Shown here piece after piece: positions 60,479 to 64,000 of a stretch of 64,000 nt of DNA. The stretch comes from Physcomitrium patens. Taxonomy: Eukaryota > Streptophyta > Bryopsida > Funariales > Funariaceae. A model generated the notes under the pieces. The model was not told the DNA's origin. It made no database searches and was given only the letters and a program-made list of their open reading frames with translations. Position numbers and translations under genes: made by a program. The stretch covers positions 15,712,847-15,776,846 of the forward strand of contig NC_037257.1 of NCBI RefSeq assembly GCF_000002425.4, in the 5' to 3' direction. Position 1 is the first letter of the stretch, and each line of letters starts with the position of its first letter.

Positions 60479-62610
60479 TTATTTTTACAAACAAGATAAG
60501 AACTATTATTAGAATTTTTTGATGATGTATAAAGTTCCTAATTAGGTTTTTTTCAATATATTTTTTGAGTACCGCCAACTTATTTTGTAATAAGCTATAA
60601 AATGATCTAAATGATAGTTGAGCTCTTTCTTAAAGATCAATTGAGCAATTATAGGGACAAATATCAGAAGTAATATTTGCATTTTTCTTCTCAAAAATGT
60701 CTTAATAATATAAATATTGGCTTAAGATGCTACTTAAAGTCTTTTTACCATCAAAAATGGATGTTGCATAAATAGCAAAAAATGAGCCTTCTTTTGCAAC
60801 ATACATGAATGTTCTTACATATATTAATAAGTTTTTTGTTGCATTGGACTTATAAATTTTTACTTGGATATAAAATTTCTAAATTATGATATGAAAAAAT
60901 TTGAGGTCATAAGATATCTAATCCATCTAAAAATTATACTTTTTTATTTACAATAAATTTAAAAAATTAAATTAGAGAGAGATTTTATAATATTAAATAT
61001 TACTAAGTTGTTATGATGATTAATTACCTTATCTAAAAGAATTATTTCATGGATAATATCTTTAGAAGACAAAAAATGGCCATCTATGATTTTAACATGC
61101 ATACGCTTAGTTTTCTTAATTAAAGATATTTCTTATTTTTTAAGAAATTCTTTTTCTATAAACAAACTAAGACTCATGTATATAACAAAGTAGAGATTTT
61201 TTAATATTTTTTTCTAAACAAGTATCTATTATGAAGTAAGTTGAAGAATTTGACAATAACATAAGATATTTATTAGATATTGTACAAGTTTCTAGCCACA
61301 ATCTCTATTATAATTTGATAAACTTATATTTCAAGATATTGTCTTTTTCAACAACCATGTTTTTTTATTTTATCATTGCATTGCTTCTTTGAAAAATAAT
61401 GAGTAGTATATTTAGATTTTCCACAATGTAAAAATAATCATTCTTGATGACATCAAGACTTTTCTTGCTTAATGAGAGGTTTACAAGTTATTATATTAAT
61501 TTATATAGATTTTAGCCTTTATGAAGAAATTTCTAAAAACTTAGGAATTTTTTTCATGATTTGACTTATTCCTATTCAACCAAATCTTTGTTCTTGGTGT
61601 CTTTCAAAAAGTCAATTCTTGCATGCATTGTCTTGAATAATAAATTATTCCAATGAGTTAGCTTTTGATATTATCAATAATAATTTTTTGATATAATCTT
61701 TTAATCTATACTAAAATTGATTATCAAAAGCCTTGTAATTTCAATCCATATTGTAAAGAAGGTTTTAAAATTAACCTACATATATGGTGGTTGAATGTGA
61801 TACTTGTTGTATAGATAGGAGTTTAGTCTTTGTTATTCTTCTTTCATCACATTTTCTAAACGTGGGCATAAATACTTCTATGAATGAATTTTAATTATAA
61901 AAGAATTGTGAATCTTTTTTCATCAAAGATAAAAACTTAGAGAGAAATCTTCTATATAGAAGTGTGCCTATGTATCCAAATTAACAAATTCATTTGAATA
62001 TTGAAAAAGATGCAATATTAGATAGAATTGACTTGTTATAAAAACCCTCAAAATCTTCATCTTCTTCCATCAAACTTCTTTGGCATATTAATCCTTGCTT
62101 TCTTCCTACTTGTAATAGCAAGACTTCTTGAATTCAATTGTGACGTTAATTCACTTCTTTCAATTGCACAATTTTTTGGCATATTTATTAAAATTTATTT
62201 TTGATTTTTTATATTAGAGTAGGAATAATACCTCTATGTATGCATTGATAATATGTAAAATATCTATCCTAAAAGTATTAACAAGCTTGTGAAGATCTAT
62301 AATATTTTCAAATTTATTATTATTTCTATTAAGTGTAGCATCAATACTTTTTTCTTCTATCTCAATAGTAGATAATTTTAACAAATCTATAAGTTGAAAT
62401 AGAAACGAATAATCCATAATCTCTTATATTAAATAAAAATTTCTACAAAGAAAGGTAGTCAATTCTTTTTAAAAAAAAATCAATAATAAGAAACAAAAAG
62501 TGTTAATTTAATAATAGATAATCTGCAATATTTCTACATAGATAATTATTTTATAAATTATAAATAAAAAATAATATATTTTTTAGTACTAATATTACCA
62601 TTTTGTTAAA
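58120..62610 (-). pseudogene. Chromovirus relative E gag-pol, heavily decayed
   Basis: Minus-strand internal region parallel to copy B over most of its length (for example 58975-59090 against 4949-5070, and 60700-60830 against 6560-6690). The N-terminal gag segment is open at 62417-62214 (MDYSFLFQLIDLLKLSTIEI). Reverse transcriptase lies near 60.1-60.3 kb but has no clean motif. It keeps the integrase side that copy B lost. At the 5' side it diverges near 62610, before an LTR is reached. Confidence 0.55.
58571..58611. repeat. TA microsatellite
   Basis: An uninterrupted TA run inside element E. Other long TA runs are at about 11488-11509, 60434-60474 and 63237-63262. Confidence 0.9.
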
Positions 62611-64000
62611 AAGACTTCTATATACTTTGTAAGGCCATGAATAACATAAAACAAGGTAGGTTAGACATAAAATTACTTTAGGCATATTAAGACAAAATAA
62701 AATGATGATTTTTTAGCAAAATTTATGAAAAAAGAAACTTAAGTTGATACTTAAGAAGGGCTTTTTGTAAACTGGAATTAAAATTAGACCTTGAAAAAAC
62801 ATAATCCTATGTCCATAGTATATGCAAAGTATTTTAGTTGATTAATGAGTAAATTTAGAGAGTAGACTATAGAAGAATTCTGGTTTGAAGAATCTTTAAA
62901 GAATAATACTTCTATATAAAATATGCTAAGTCATAATTAAATTTGAAGAATTTCAATTTTAAAAAATAAAGAAAGATTTACCTTTCAGAATATTTTGTAA
63001 GTTTTATAGCAAGCCTACAATTGAAATTTTTTAATTTTAAAAAAATAATTATATGAGGCATTTTAAAACTTATATTCATTTAGGTGGTCAAATTAAAAAT
63101 CATTAGAATTTATTAGAGATAGAATATCAAGAATTAAAAAATTAAAAGCTAATAAGGATTTCTTAGATTTGTAACAATCTTCTAATTAGATTGCGGTAAA
63201 ATTGATAGACTAGTAGTTAAGATAAATATTATTATCTATATATATATATATATATATATATAATGAAAGGAATTAAAAAATTTAAGAGAGAGATCTTGGA
63301 TATTAATTTTAAGAGAATTCAACATCAAGATCAAAAAAAGAGGTATATGAGCAGATTATTTTAGGTTTTTTAAAAATTGATAAGTATAATTCTTTTCAAT
63401 TATCTTGTATACCTTATCAACTAGAAGGATAAAAAGTATGTAATTTTTAAATTAAAATAAATAATTAAATAGAAATCTGCAAGGATTTTAATTTATTATT
63501 TGGTCTTCTTAGGATTTATTAAAAAATTCTTAGAAATTTATGAAGATTTTATTATGGTTTTTTAAAGATTAGTCACTATTTCTTTAGAATTTAATTAATA
63601 TTTCTTTTAGATTTGATGAAGGTTTAATTAAGGTTTTTTAAAGTTTAATTAAGGCTTGCTTAGGAGTTGATTATAACTTCTTTAAAGTTTATTAAGATTT
63701 GATTAAGATTTTTTTTAAGATTTTTAGGATTTAGTTAAGATTTGGATAAAATTTCTTTGATCTTAATTAATGGTTTAATAGAGTTTGATAGATTTATTTT
63801 ATACCTTTATAAAAATTATTTATAATTACTAAGATTTGCTTTATAAGTTGTTTTATTTTTATTAAGGTTGTTAGTAAGATGATTTTAAACTTATAAGTAG
63901 ATAACACATTTAATCTTAAATATTATATTAAGTAGTATATTTATAATTTTATAATCTTAAAAGAATTTTAAATAAGGATCAAGTGGAAGTATTATTGAAA
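62611..64000. other. AT-rich DNA with a degenerate satellite-like array
   Basis: No gene. From about 63470 to 63780 the motif GATTTAGTTAAGATTTG/TTTAATTAAGG repeats loosely every 10-15 bp. It is the reverse complement type of the array at 43386-43720. A TA run lies at 63237-63262. Confidence 0.55.

Noticed and set aside
1-64000. CRISPR arrays, bacterial operons or phage genes
   Set aside because: Spliced plant genes, LTR retrotransposons and microsatellites show this is eukaryotic nuclear DNA. No regularly spaced direct repeats with unique spacers were seen.

Overview
This window looks like a nuclear chromosome segment of a land plant. Two spliced plant-type genes sit in base-balanced islands (about 17.3-25.6 kb and 48.7-54.4 kb). 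Everything else is very AT-rich, decayed LTR-retrotransposon sequence. The main retrotransposon family is a Ty3/gypsy chromovirus with fungal-like (Tcn1/Tf1-sushi type) features, which is known from mosses and other early-diverging plants. A bryophyte host is therefore my best guess, but that is inference.

Genes. (1) On the minus strand, 23191 to 18997, lies an 11-exon gene for a 526-residue protein with two tandem lytic-transglycosylase/lysozyme-like (SLT) modules joined by a proline-rich linker. The reading frame stays open through all ten GT-AG introns. The first module keeps the SLT catalytic motifs; the second has lost the catalytic glutamate and the YN motif. (2) On the plus strand, 52160-52678, lies an intronless coding region for a 172-residue A20/AN1 zinc-finger stress-associated protein. 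A leader intron and a GA microsatellite are likely upstream.

Transposon layout. 1-1869: 3' end of a gypsy element with a 1.3 kb LTR, inserted in a chromovirus (copy A, to 4926). Copy A in turn breaks a minus-strand relative (copy B, to about 9020). 9.1-16.4 kb: plus-strand copy C inside another minus-strand relative (D). 26573-46971: a 20.4 kb Ty1/copia locus bounded by GAATT target duplications. It holds a minus-strand gypsy element (about 27.96-39.8 kb), which holds the best chromovirus copy (28593-34960, two 550-bp LTRs, ACAAG duplications). It also holds a 1.7 kb insertion near 43.1-44.8 kb and a GC-rich solo LTR (45416-46715) inside its own right LTR. 55.5-64 kb: minus-strand relatives F and E, a 502-bp solo LTR with a 48-bp minisatellite, and satellite-like AT-rich DNA.

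Main observations. The chromovirus family appears to self-prime reverse transcription in the manner of Tf1: the 11 bases just downstream of the 5' LTR are complementary to the predicted first 11 bases of its RNA. It also carries a conserved small reading frame between pol and the 3' LTR. Most coding damage fits C-to-T/G-to-A change, including cysteine to tyrosine in gag zinc knuckles and YLDD to YLNN in reverse transcriptase.
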